This document shows positions 44,695-53,087 of a DNA stretch of 64,000 bases, piece by piece. The notes beneath the pieces are model-generated. The model ran no database searches. It was not told the DNA's origin and saw only the letters and a list, made by a program, of their open reading frames with translations. Position numbers and translations under genes: made by a program. Location of the stretch: positions 620,001 through 684,000 of the forward strand of contig NZ_CP095074.1 of assembly GCF_022919835.1 (NCBI RefSeq). The letters are read 5' to 3'. The stretch is from Halobacillus shinanisalinarum. Its GTDB lineage: Bacteria; Bacillota; Bacilli; Bacillales; Halobacillaceae. Every line of letters starts with the position of its first letter. Position 1 is the first letter of the stretch.

Positions 44695-46485
44695 TTATTC
44701 AGCTGGCTTTTCCTCTTCATTCAAATGTGTCAAAATTTGATCAGCTACTGGCTCTGGAATTCCCAGGCGGGTTAAATCAGACATAGAGGCATCCTTTATG
44801 TCTTTTACGGATTTGAAGTGGCGCAACAACAGCCTCCTGCGTTTTTGACCTACCCCTGGAATATCATCCAGCTCGGATTGAATGGCCCCTTTGCTACGAA
44901 GTTGTCTGTGAAAAGAAATAGCAAAACGGTGAACTTCATCCTGAATACGCTGAACCAGGTAAAATTCTTGAGAATTTCGTTCTAGGCTGACTAGTAAAGG
45001 TGTCTCGCCATAGAGTAATTCACTCGTTTTATGCTGATCATCCTTAGCAAGCCCACACAATGGGATATCAAGACCTAATTCATTTTCAAGTACGTCCATC
45101 GCTACCGTCATCTGCCCCTTTCCTCCATCAACTACAATCAGGTCAGGCAAGGGGAGGCCTTCTTTTAATACGCGGCTGTAACGCCTGCGAATGACTTCTC
45201 TCATCGTGTCATAATCATCGGGGCCTTTTACGTCACGAACCTTGTATTTACGATAGTCCTTTTTACTTGGTTTTCCATCAATAAACACGACCATAGCTGA
45301 TACAGGATCTGTACCTTGGATGTTGGAATTATCAAATGCTTCAATACGGTGGGGCGTCTCTATATTTAAATGTTCCCCCAGTGTTTCCACCGCCTTGATC
45401 GTCCGCTCCTCATCCCTTTCGATTAAAGCAAATTTTTCCTCTAGGGCTATATTCGCGTTTTTCTTGGCTAATTCCACAAGCTCTTTTTTTCGGCCGCGCA
45501 TCGGGATAGCAACCTTTGTATCAATGGCTCCTTCTAAGACTTCTGAATTCGTCCCTACAGGAACAAGGACTTGCTTTGGATAAGGGTGATTTTGATGCAG
45601 ATAAAACCTCCCTATATAGCTAAGGAACGTTTCTTCGGGATCATCGAAAAACGGGAATAAAGCCACATCTCTTTCAATCAGCTTCCCCTGTCTTATGAAA
45701 AAGACTTGGACACACATCCATCCCTTATCATAGGAATACCCAAAGACATCACGATCGACCTCATCATTCAATGTCATTTTCTGTTGTTCCATAACCGACT
45801 CAATATGTTCAATTTGATCACGTAATTCACTAGCCCGTTCAAAATCCAACTCTTCCGATGCTTTATACATTTGCTGCTGCAAGTCTTTCTTTATTTCTTT
45901 ATGACCGCCGTTTAGAAACGAGGTAATACTTTGCACGATTTCCTGATTGGTCTCATTCGACACAGGGAACTCACACGGACCTAAGCATTGGTGCATGTGA
46001 TAATAAAGACACACACGGTCAGGCATCGTATTACACTTTCTGAGTGGATATAAACGGTCAAGCAGTTTTTTCGTCTCCCTAGCTGCAATTACGTTTGGAT
46101 AGGGGCCATAATATTTTCCTTTATCTTTCTTCACCTTTCTCGTCACGATCAACTTCGGATGTCTTTCAGCTGTTACCTTTAAATAGGGATACGTTTTATC
46201 ATCCTTTAAAAGCACATTGTATTTTGGATCATATTTTTTTATTAAATTCATTTCTAAAATTAAAGCTTCCATATCCGAAGTTGTCACAATGTATTCAAAA
46301 TCAATAATTTCCCTTACCAGCCGCTGTGTTTTCCCATCATGGGCTCCTGTAAAATAGGAGCGGACCCGATTTTTTAGTACCTTCGATTTTCCTACATAAA
46401 TAATTGTCTCGTTCTTATCTTTCATAAGATAGCACCCAGGCTGATCAGGTAAAACGGCAAGCTTCTCTTTAATATTCGCGTTCAT
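44695..46485 (-). CDS. uvrC: Excinuclease ABC subunit C
   Basis: 596 residues. GIY-YIG nuclease at the N-terminus ([19 protein letters not shown]), UVR domain ([17 protein letters not shown]), C-terminal RNase H-like nuclease ([30 protein letters not shown]) and a terminal helix-hairpin-helix ([16 protein letters not shown]). It makes the 3' and 5' incisions in nucleotide excision repair. ATG 46485 (MNANIKEKL) has GGAGTG upstream; longer frames read into the TnpB relic and are rejected. Confidence 0.96.
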   Translation of the reverse strand: MNANIKEKLAVLPDQPGCYLMKDKNETIIYVGKSKVLKNRVRSYFTGAHDGKTQRLVREIIDFEYIVTTSDMEALILEMNLIKKYDPKYNVLLKDDKTYPYLKVTAERHPKLIVTRKVKKDKGKYYGPYPNVIAARETKKLLDRLYPLRKCNTMPDRVCLYYHMHQCLGPCEFPVSNETNQEIVQSITSFLNGGHKEIKKDLQQQMYKASEELDFERASELRDQIEHIESVMEQQKMTLNDEVDRDVFGYSYDKGWMCVQVFFIRQGKLIERDVALFPFFDDPEETFLSYIGRFYLHQNHPYPKQVLVPVGTNSEVLEGAIDTKVAIPMRGRKKELVELAKKNANIALEEKFALIERDEERTIKAVETLGEHLNIETPHRIEAFDNSNIQGTDPVSAMVVFIDGKPSKKDYRKYKVRDVKGPDDYDTMREVIRRRYSRVLKEGLPLPDLIVVDGGKGQMTVAMDVLENELGLDIPLCGLAKDDQHKTSELLYGETPLLVSLERNSQEFYLVQRIQDEVHRFAISFHRQLRSKGAIQSELDDIPGVGQKRRRLLLRHFKSVKDIKDASMSDLTRLGIPEPVADQILTHLNEEEKPAE

Positions 46486-46561
46486 GTTCGCATCACTCCA
46501 ACTTGTTAGACGTTCTCGCAGCAACGTAACACATTTATATCTTGAAGCGGGGAATAAGTGC

Positions 46562-46800
46562 CTACTTAAAATTGCGATGAATGCTCTCCCGCCTATGCTT
46601 ACGCTTAGAGGTGGGGGTTTCGAGTGTGTCAAAGCCATGCTTAACACTCGTGGAGTTGACACGTTTGCCTAGGTACAACTCCGCTAGACCCTCCGCCTTA
46701 TAGGCATGGGGACATACTATTCGTAAGATATTTAGTCTGCCGTTCACATCGGCATTGATTATCGTTCCACAACTTGCTCTGCTTTTAGGGAAGATGGCAA
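46562..46800 (-). pseudogene. TnpB C-terminal relic (IS200/IS605 family)
   Basis: The translated segment GTIINADVNGRLNILR is the conserved C-terminal end of TnpB (RuvC-III Asp in NADVNG). It is followed by RNA-encoding sequence read as [21 protein letters not shown]. The N-terminal ~350 residues of TnpB and any TnpA are absent. The relic separates trxA from uvrC, adjacent in B. subtilis, so it is an insertion later reduced by deletion. Confidence 0.75.
46570..46760 (-). ncRNA. Probable omega-RNA (reRNA) remnant of TnpB
   Basis: In IS605-type elements the guide RNA overlaps the 3' end of tnpB and ends in a stem-loop at the right end. Here the minus strand shows CCCCCACCTCTAAGC and GCATAGGCGGG as an imperfect stem (46588-46616), typical of that terminal hairpin, after a structured stretch with paired AACTCC/GGAGTT elements. 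The potential guide would start around 46580 and read toward uvrC. No full TnpB remains in this window to use it. Confidence 0.45.
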
Positions 46801-46810
46801 GCAGAAAGTC

Positions 46811-46860
46811 AAGACCGAGAACACCCCCCACCTAAAGAAGATGGGGGTGTTCTCGGTCTT
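46811..46860. repeat. Long perfect hairpin beside the TnpB relic
   Basis: Perfect 18-base arms AAGACCGAGAACACCCCC / GGGGGTGTTCTCGGTCTT with a 14-base loop. No T-run follows on the minus strand, and trxA has its own terminator next to it, so this is more likely an IS200/IS605-type end hairpin or a left-end remnant of the same element. Confidence 0.55.
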
Positions 46861-46867
46861 TAGGGAT

Positions 46868-46901
46868 AAAAAGCCACGCTGCTCAGCAACGTGGCTTTTT
46901 T
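46868..46901 (-). terminator. Terminator of trxA
   Basis: AAAAAGCCACG / CGTGGCTTTTT with loop CTGCTCAGCAA, 15 bases downstream of the trxA stop. Confidence 0.88.
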
Positions 46902-46915
46902 ACTTCTACTTTCAA

Positions 46916-47230
46916 TTAAGAATGTTTCGTAATTAATTCATCCAGTGCTTCTTTAGGTTGGAACCCGATTACTTGGTCTACAACTTTTCCATCTTTAAAA
47001 AGAAGAAGTGTTGGAATACTCATTACACCAAACTTGCTTGCAGTTTCTTGGTTTTCATCAACATCTAATTTTACGATTTTCACTTGATCGCCTTGCTCCT
47101 CGCTTATTTCCTCAAGAACTGGTGCAATCATTTTGCAGGGTCCGCACCAAGGTGCCCAGAAATCTGCGATAACAAGACCTTCATTTGTTTCTTCTGTAAA
47201 GTTTTGATCTGTTCCTTTAACAATTGCCAT
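46916..47230 (-). CDS. trxA: Thioredoxin
   Basis: 104 residues, the same length as B. subtilis TrxA, with the active site WCGPC and cis-Pro in SIPTLLLF. It is the general cytoplasmic disulfide reductant. ATG 47230 (MAIVKG) is placed 7 bases after GAGGAGG; the upstream ATG 47236 is too near. A TATACT -10 box stands upstream at about 47263-47268. Confidence 0.97.
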   Translation of the reverse strand: MAIVKGTDQNFTEETNEGLVIADFWAPWCGPCKMIAPVLEEISEEQGDQVKIVKLDVDENQETASKFGVMSIPTLLLFKDGKVVDQVIGFQPKEALDELITKHS

Positions 47231-47417
47231 CTTCATTCCTCCTCGACCATTTAGTCTGATACGAGTATATCATTTTCTATTTTTAGTGACTAACAATATG
47301 TTTCCGTTTAGCCGAGTAAGCATAAGAAAAGCAGCGTTGCGTATTGACTTTATGTCGATAGAGGCAGTACATTGCAGCCAGACTTTAGAAAACTTGCGAC
47401 ATCTTGATTAAATATAT

Positions 47418-47454
47418 AAAGGCCAAAGCAAGCATTGCTTAGCTTCGGCCTTTT
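47418..47454 (-). terminator. Terminator of the lcfA-fadR-fadB-etfBA operon
   Basis: GGCCAAAGC...GCTTCGGCC stem followed by T on the minus strand, right after the etfA stop. Confidence 0.82.
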
Positions 47455-47463
47455 CTAAATGAA

Positions 47464-48444
47464 TTATGCATTTACTTTCATTTGTTTAACTTCTTCAATT
47501 AGTTGCGGTACGACATCAAAAAGGTCACCAACAATGCCATAATCCGCTACATTAAAGATGTTCGCTTCAGGGTCTTTATTAATCGCGACAATAACTTTGG
47601 AGTTCGACATTCCAGCTAAGTGCTGAATGGCTCCTGAGATTCCGCAAGCAATATACAAATCAGGAGTCACGACTTTACCCGTTTGACCAATTTGCAATGA
47701 GTAGTCGCAATATCCAGCATCACAGGCTCCCCTTGATGCCCCGACCGTACCTCCTAAAACGTCTGCAAGTTCTTCCAGAGGTTCAAATCCTTCGGCACTC
47801 TTCACACCGCGTCCGCCAGCGATAATAACTTTAGCTTCAGAAAGATCAACACCATCTGAAGATTTACGAATGATATCTTTTACGATGGTACGAATGCTTT
47901 TAATTTCAACATCTTTTGTTGTTACTGCACCCGCAAGAGAATCATCTCTATTCGGCGCTGGAATGTTATTTGGACGGATGGTTGCAAAAACAAGTCCATC
48001 CGTAATTTCCTTTTTCTCAAAAGCTTTCCCTGAATAAATCGGTCTTGTAAATACAATGTTTCCGCCTTCCGCTACAATTTCTGTTGCATCGGAAATCAGA
48101 CCTGACTCAAGCTTACTGGCAAGTTTCGGTGTTAAATCCTTTCCTTGCGACGTGTGCCCCATAATAATTCCTTCAGGTGACTCATCTTCAATGACAGCGT
48201 AAACAGCTTGACCGTAACCTTCCGTTGTATACGTTTTCAATTCTTCGTTTGAAACAGTGATTACCCGATCAGCTCCATAGTAAACCATTTCTTGTCCCAT
48301 TTCACTTAAATCGCCATTTCCACAGAGTACTCCTACAACTTCACCTCCATCACTGACAATATTAGCTGCCGCAATGGCCTCAAAGGTTACATTTCTAAGC
48401 GACCCTTCACGTGCTTCTCCGATTACTACTACCTTTTTACTCAT
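47464..48444 (-). CDS. etfA: Electron transfer flavoprotein alpha subunit
   Basis: 326 residues. C-terminal FAD-binding domain with the family signature (YIACGISGAIQHLAGMSNSKVIVAINKD, given in outline) and VIIAGGRGVKS. With EtfB it accepts electrons from acyl-CoA dehydrogenases in beta-oxidation. It lies 27 bases after etfB in the fatty acid degradation operon known from Bacillus. Confidence 0.97.
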   Translation of the reverse strand: MSKKVVVIGEAREGSLRNVTFEAIAAANIVSDGGEVVGVLCGNGDLSEMGQEMVYYGADRVITVSNEELKTYTTEGYGQAVYAVIEDESPEGIIMGHTSQGKDLTPKLASKLESGLISDATEIVAEGGNIVFTRPIYSGKAFEKKEITDGLVFATIRPNNIPAPNRDDSLAGAVTTKDVEIKSIRTIVKDIIRKSSDGVDLSEAKVIIAGGRGVKSAEGFEPLEELADVLGGTVGASRGACDAGYCDYSLQIGQTGKVVTPDLYIACGISGAIQHLAGMSNSKVIVAINKDPEANIFNVADYGIVGDLFDVVPQLIEEVKQMKVNA

Positions 48445-48471
48445 AACAAGTCTCCTCTCCTATCCCGTTTA

Positions 48472-49245
48472 TTAAAGTACTTTCGCTTCCGTTTTTAATA
48501 GAGATACAAGCTCTTTTACTTGGTCTTCTGTTTCGCCTTCTAATACTTTACCTGCCTGTTTTTCAGGTGGTAAGAAGATTTCTGTTGTTTTCGTTTTTGG
48601 TTCAACATCGTCTTCGTCTAGGTCCAGGTCATCAATTTCAAGCTCTTCAAGTGGCTTTTTCTTTGCCTTCATGATGCCAGGAAGAGAAGGATAGCGAGGT
48701 TCGTTCAGTCCTTGCTGGCAAGTTACGAGTATAGGTAGTGTTGTCTCTACTTTTTCAACATCTCCTTCGACATCGCGTTCAATCTGAACATTTTCCCCAT
48801 CCACTTTAATACTCGTAATCGTTGTAACAAAAGGAATATCTAAGCGTTCGGCTAGGCGAGGTCCAACTTGCCCGCTCGCTTCATCAATTGCTACGTTTCC
48901 TCCTAGAATAATATCTACTTCACGATCTGCAAAAAAAGCTTCAAGAATTTTAACTGTTGTATACTGATCGCCTTCTTCTAGATCATCTTCTGTATTAATT
49001 AAAACAGCTTTATCTGCTCCCATAGCAAGTGCTGTACGCAGTTGTTTCTCGGAGTCTTCTTCTCCAATTGTAACAACAGTAACTTCTCCGCCATGCTCAT
49101 CGCGAAGGTTAATCGCTTCCTCTACCGCATATTCATCATAAGGATTGATGATGAACTCTGCCCCATCCTCTTCAATGCGGCCATTACTGATTGAAATCTT
49201 TTCCTCTGTGTCAAACGTACGTTTAAGCAATACATAAATATTCAT
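48472..49245 (-). CDS. etfB: Electron transfer flavoprotein beta subunit
   Basis: 257 residues with the EtfB core (VTVVTIGEEDSEKQLRTALAMGADKAVLI in outline) and the recognition-loop region VEKVETTLPILVTCQQGLNEPRYPSLPGIMKAKKK. An acidic stretch (DDLDLDEDDVE) near residue 200 is more acidic than in B. subtilis, in line with a salt-adapted host. It is 17 bases downstream of fadB. Confidence 0.97.
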   Translation of the reverse strand: MNIYVLLKRTFDTEEKISISNGRIEEDGAEFIINPYDEYAVEEAINLRDEHGGEVTVVTIGEEDSEKQLRTALAMGADKAVLINTEDDLEEGDQYTTVKILEAFFADREVDIILGGNVAIDEASGQVGPRLAERLDIPFVTTITSIKVDGENVQIERDVEGDVEKVETTLPILVTCQQGLNEPRYPSLPGIMKAKKKPLEELEIDDLDLDEDDVEPKTKTTEIFLPPEKQAGKVLEGETEDQVKELVSLLKTEAKVL

Positions 49246-49262
49246 TATGATTTCCTCCTAAA

Positions 49263-50036
49263 CTATTGATCTTTAAATGCTGGTTTTCTTTTTTCCATAA
49301 AGGCCTTAATGCCTTCCTTCGCATCATCATTTCCAAAGACCTCCCCAAACGCTCGAGCCTCCGCTTTACCGCCCTCTGGAAATTGACTTGTGTGGGCATA
49401 GGGGACTAGCTTCATAACCTGGTGAATGGTTGGGCCGCTTCTGGCTGCTACTTGTAAAGCAAGCTTCTCTGCTGCTTCGAACAATTCATCAACAGGGAGA
49501 CTTTTGTTAGCAAGCCCTGCAGCAACGGCTTCCTCACCATTAATAGGTACACCTGTCAAAATCATTTCGTAAGCCTTAGGTGTGCCAACGTAACGAGGAA
49601 GACGCTGGGTGCCGGCAAAACCAGGGATAATTCCTAAGTTTAATTCCGGAAGCCCTAGCTTCGCGTCTTCTGCAACATAGCGAATATGGCAGGACATCGC
49701 TAATTCAAGTCCTCCACCGAGGGCCGCTCCATGAATAGCAGCAATTACTGGGATATGGAAGTTCTCAATACGATTAAAAAGTTCTTGGCCTTCACTAGAT
49801 AGCTTCTCATAATCTGATGCATCTTGGAAGGAGGTAAATTCTTTAATGTCTGCCCCTGCTGAGAAAAATTTCCCCTCACCTTTAATAAGGATGGCTTTGA
49901 TGCTGCTATCTTTCTCTATTTCATCCATTATTTCTGCTAGATCATGTAGTAATGTACTAGAGAGAGGATTTGCCGGTGGGCTTTGAATGGTAATTCGTGC
50001 AAGGTGATTTTCTTTTTGGAATTGAACAGTCGACAT
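49263..50036 (-). CDS. fadB: Enoyl-CoA hydratase/isomerase (FadB/YsiB-type)
   Basis: 257 residues, crotonase fold: the oxyanion-hole segments GEGKFFSAGADIKEF and AAIHGAALGGGLELAMSCHIRY, with Glu residues at LPELNLGIIPGFAGTQRLPR. It hydrates 2-enoyl-CoA in beta-oxidation. It follows fadR by 6 bases in the conserved Bacillus operon. Confidence 0.95.
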   Translation of the reverse strand: MSTVQFQKENHLARITIQSPPANPLSSTLLHDLAEIMDEIEKDSSIKAILIKGEGKFFSAGADIKEFTSFQDASDYEKLSSEGQELFNRIENFHIPVIAAIHGAALGGGLELAMSCHIRYVAEDAKLGLPELNLGIIPGFAGTQRLPRYVGTPKAYEMILTGVPINGEEAVAAGLANKSLPVDELFEAAEKLALQVAARSGPTIHQVMKLVPYAHTSQFPEGGKAEARAFGEVFGNDDAKEGIKAFMEKRKPAFKDQ

Positions 50037-50042
50037 TAGCTT

Positions 50043-50642
50043 TCACTCCTCTACGTCTCGCGAAAGGGCCAGTCCATTAATAATAAAACTATGGACATCC
50101 TTCGCCTGGTCTACTATGTTATAACGCTGCTCCTTCATAACCCAGTTGGTTATCGCCTCATCCATCATACCAAAAATTAATTGACGAACGAGCTTTCGAT
50201 TTAAGTTGTCGCGAAAAATCTTCTCTTTGATGCCTTCATCTAAGATTTGATCAATTACTATCATGTAGCCCTTTAACACTTCATTGATCTTGTAACGAAG
50301 CTCTTTGTTCGATTGACGAAGTTCAAGTTGTGTAACAATGGCTAAGTGATGATCGGCAGCCAGCTGTTCGAAATGCGTTTGTACTAAAGTGAGCAATTTC
50401 TCTTCAGCTGTCTGCCGGGAAGTTGTTTCTAGTTCAATTTTCTCTATAAGCTGGCCCATTTTATCCTGAAATAAAGAGATTAAAATATCCTCTTTATTTT
50501 TAAAATAAAGGTAAATGGTTCCATCTGCCACTCCCGCTTTTTTAGCTATTTTTGAAACTTGTGAAGAGTGATATCCATTTTCAGCAATAACAACGACCGC
50601 AGCGTCAATAATTTGTTTGTATTTAGGTTTGTTTTTCTTCAT
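50043..50642 (-). CDS. fadR: TetR-family repressor of fatty acid degradation
   Basis: 199 residues from ATG 50642 (AGGAGATATT before it). The helix-turn-helix is AENGYHSSQVSKIAKKAGVADGTIYLYFKNKED (in outline, residues 15-50); the C-terminal helical domain binds acyl-CoA in B. subtilis FadR. A perfect FadR-type palindrome lies ~30 bases upstream of the start, so it may regulate itself. It is in the same place as B. subtilis fadR (ysiA). Confidence 0.95.
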   Translation of the reverse strand: MKKNKPKYKQIIDAAVVVIAENGYHSSQVSKIAKKAGVADGTIYLYFKNKEDILISLFQDKMGQLIEKIELETTSRQTAEEKLLTLVQTHFEQLAADHHLAIVTQLELRQSNKELRYKINEVLKGYMIVIDQILDEGIKEKIFRDNLNRKLVRQLIFGMMDEAITNWVMKEQRYNIVDQAKDVHSFIINGLALSRDVEE

Positions 50643-50671
50643 AATATCTCCTGCCTTATTTATTGTGAAAA

Positions 50672-50689
50672 TGAATGAATGGTCATTCA
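50672..50689. promoter_or_regulatory. FadR operator
   Basis: TGAATGAATGGTCATTCA matches the B. subtilis FadR site TGAATGANTANTCATTCA but for one centre base. It lies between lcfA and fadR, upstream of fadR. Confidence 0.85.
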
Positions 50690-50729
50690 CACTTTCATGA
50701 TACAGATTAAAAAATATTCTGTCAACAAT

Positions 50730-52439
50730 CTATAAGTTTTGCAAAGGTTCAGCTTCTCCCAACTTCTTCTTTTCCTCCTCAACAAGTGTTCGGCGCAGGA
50801 TTTTACCTACAGCCGTCTTTGGCAATTCATTGCGGAACTCATAGACGCGCGGCACTTTAAACGCAGCCAGATTATTGCGGCAGAATTCATTTAATTCTTC
50901 TTCTGTTACATCCATACTTTGTTTCTTTACGATAAAAGCCTTTACTGTCTCCCCACGGTAGGCATCTGGTACACCGATAATTACAGCCTCCTGCACAGCT
51001 TCATGCTCATATAAAACTTCTTCTACCTCACGAGGATAAATATTAAATCCTCCGGCTATAATCATATCTTTTTTTCGGTCCACCACGTAAAAATAGCCCT
51101 CTTCATCCATATAACCCATGTCACCTGTCCGGAACCAGCCTTCCGTATTAAGCACGTTGTCTGTATCCTCTTTACGATTCCAATATCCTCTCATGACTTG
51201 AGGTCCTTTTACGGCAATCTCACCTATTTCGCCAAGTTCAACTTCCTCATCCGTCTCCATGTTAAAAATCATAGCGTCTGTATCTGGCCATGGTACACCG
51301 ATACTTCCGTTCACTCGGTTTTCCCAAATAAAGTTAGAATGAGTCACAGGTGAGGTTTCTGTTAAACCATACCCCTCAATTAGATTCCCGCCGGTAATCT
51401 TCTCAAATTTCTCCTGTACCTCAACAGGCAAAGGTGCGGAACCGCTAATACAGGTTTCAATAGAAGATAAGTCGTATTTCTTCAAGTCAGGGTGATTTAA
51501 CAGAGCAATATAGATAGTGGGAGCTCCTGGAAACAAGGATGGCTTTAGCTTCTCAATTGCCTTTAGTACATCTTCTGGTTCAAACTTGGGCATCAAGATC
51601 ATTTTTGAGCCCATCATCACAGACAAATTCATCACCGATGTCATCCCATAGACGTGAAAAAATGGTAAAATAGCCAGAACAACTTCCTCGCCTTTTTGTG
51701 ATTTATACATCCAAGCCATCGACATTTGTGTGTTAGCTACCAAGTTATAGTGGCTGAGCATGACCCCTTTTGGATAGCCAGTAGTCCCACCAGTGTATTG
51801 TAGTAAAGCCAGATCTTCAACAGGATCAATATCAACAGGCGATACTTGCCCACTGCTATTTTTCAGGATATGCTTCCACAAATGAGTATCTTGAGATTGC
51901 TCTGGTTTTACTAACAGCTGATATTGACGTCTTTGAATAAAAGGGTAGATTTTGTTTTTAGGGAAGGGGAGGTAGTCTTTAATACCTGTTACAATGACAT
52001 GTTCTAAAGGGGTATTCGGTTTGACATTAGCCACTTTTGGATATAAAACATCTAAACAAACGATCATTTTTGCCCCAGAATCTTTAAGCTGATAGTCAAG
52101 TTCGCGTTCCATATATAATGGATTGGTTTGCACAACGATACCGCCTGCCATAAGGATTCCATAATAGGCAATGACCGATTGTGGGCAGTTCGGAAGCATA
52201 ACTGAAACACGGTCGCCTTTTTCAATCCCTAGCTTTTGTAAATAGCTCGCAAAGAGTTGTGTCTCTTTAAATACTTCGCTAAAAGTCATTTCTTTCCCCA
52301 TAAAGTGAAGCGCTTTCTTTTCTCCGTATAACGTACTACTTTCCTCCAGGAAACGATGCAATGGTCGTTTATCATATTGCATCGTTATCGGAATTTCAGG
52401 CGGGTAATTTTTTAGCCACGGTCGTTGAGCATTTTCCAT
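50730..52439 (-). CDS. lcfA: Long-chain acyl-CoA synthetase
   Basis: 569 residues of the AMP-forming synthetase family: AMP-binding LLQYTGGTTGYPKGVMLSHYN (in outline), GYGLTETSP, YFYVVDRKKDMIIAGGFNIYP and the C-terminal lysine in PKTAVGKILRR. It activates long-chain fatty acids for beta-oxidation, at the membrane. First gene of the lcfA-fadR-fadB-etfB-etfA cluster. ATG 52439 follows GGGAGGG. No FadR palindrome was found directly upstream of it. Confidence 0.96.
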   Translation of the reverse strand: MENAQRPWLKNYPPEIPITMQYDKRPLHRFLEESSTLYGEKKALHFMGKEMTFSEVFKETQLFASYLQKLGIEKGDRVSVMLPNCPQSVIAYYGILMAGGIVVQTNPLYMERELDYQLKDSGAKMIVCLDVLYPKVANVKPNTPLEHVIVTGIKDYLPFPKNKIYPFIQRRQYQLLVKPEQSQDTHLWKHILKNSSGQVSPVDIDPVEDLALLQYTGGTTGYPKGVMLSHYNLVANTQMSMAWMYKSQKGEEVVLAILPFFHVYGMTSVMNLSVMMGSKMILMPKFEPEDVLKAIEKLKPSLFPGAPTIYIALLNHPDLKKYDLSSIETCISGSAPLPVEVQEKFEKITGGNLIEGYGLTETSPVTHSNFIWENRVNGSIGVPWPDTDAMIFNMETDEEVELGEIGEIAVKGPQVMRGYWNRKEDTDNVLNTEGWFRTGDMGYMDEEGYFYVVDRKKDMIIAGGFNIYPREVEEVLYEHEAVQEAVIIGVPDAYRGETVKAFIVKKQSMDVTEEELNEFCRNNLAAFKVPRVYEFRNELPKTAVGKILRRTLVEEEKKKLGEAEPLQNL

Positions 52440-52528
52440 TAAAAATCCCTCCCACTTCGTATTATTATTATTATACTTATATCCTCAGCAAATTTGAAAT
52501 ATAATTTAAAGCTTTTGAACTTTTATTT

Positions 52529-52560
52529 TAAAAAAGCTCCCCTATACAAGGAGAGCTTCT
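52529..52560 (-). terminator. Terminator after the 25-aa peptide gene
   Basis: AAGCTCCCC / GGAGAGCTT stem with one bulge and a TATACAA-type loop, then six T on the minus strand. Confidence 0.75.
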
Positions 52561-52638
52561 TTATAACAGCATGTACACAATACCGATTACTATAAAAAGT
52601 GCTGCGATTACGATTAAAATTTTCGCAAGGGTTTCCAT
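52561..52638 (-). CDS. 25-residue single-pass membrane peptide
   Basis: METLAKILIVIAALFIVIGI and five more residues: almost entirely one transmembrane helix. ATG 52638 has AAGGGTGG 6-12 bases upstream and follows the DUF350 gene by 13 bases, and a terminator follows the stop. The gene is below usual annotation size limits. It could be a small partner of the DUF350 membrane protein; that is inferred from context. Confidence 0.55.
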   Translation of the reverse strand: METLAKILIVIAALFIVIGIVYMLL

Positions 52639-52651
52639 TTTACTCCACCCT

Positions 52652-53059
52652 TCAAATAATATTTGACCCAATAACGTAAGACAGTCCGACAGAAATAATA
52701 AAAGAAATGAAACCTACCGCACGGTTATCTTCTGCGATCTCATCATCGATCTTGAATGAGGGGGTAAGGAATTCAAAAATAAAATACCCGATAAGCAGCA
52801 ACAGAAATCCGAACAAACCCCATCCCATTGTTTGAACCAGCGAATCATTTTCTTGTATAGAGAATCGGAAGATATTAGCAATCCCAAATATTTTTCCACC
52901 AGTCGCCATTGCGACAGCCACATTTCCGTTCTTGATTTCTTTCCAGTTATTATACGTGGTCACCAATTCGAATACAGCCATAAATACGACCAAGCATAGT
53001 ACAACAACACTATAACTTGCCGCTGTTTCCACGAGTGCATGCTCCCAAAATCCTGTCAT
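52652..53059 (-). CDS. yshE: DUF350 membrane protein (YshE-like)
   Basis: 135 residues, four membrane segments, with GNVAVAMATGGKIFGIANIFRF (in outline) typical of DUF350. B. subtilis yshE has the same place between mutS2 and lcfA. The function is unknown. ATG 53059 has AAAGGAGAG upstream. Confidence 0.9.
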   Translation of the reverse strand: MTGFWEHALVETAASYSVVVLCLVVFMAVFELVTTYNNWKEIKNGNVAVAMATGGKIFGIANIFRFSIQENDSLVQTMGWGLFGFLLLLIGYFIFEFLTPSFKIDDEIAEDNRAVGFISFIISVGLSYVIGSNII

Positions 53060-53087
53060 GATAAGCTCTCCTTTATAAGACTTTACC

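Noticed and set aside
46486..46662. N-terminal extension of uvrC
   Set aside because: The extra residues are translated from the TnpB/omega-RNA relic; ATG 46485 has the ribosome site and gives the family length.
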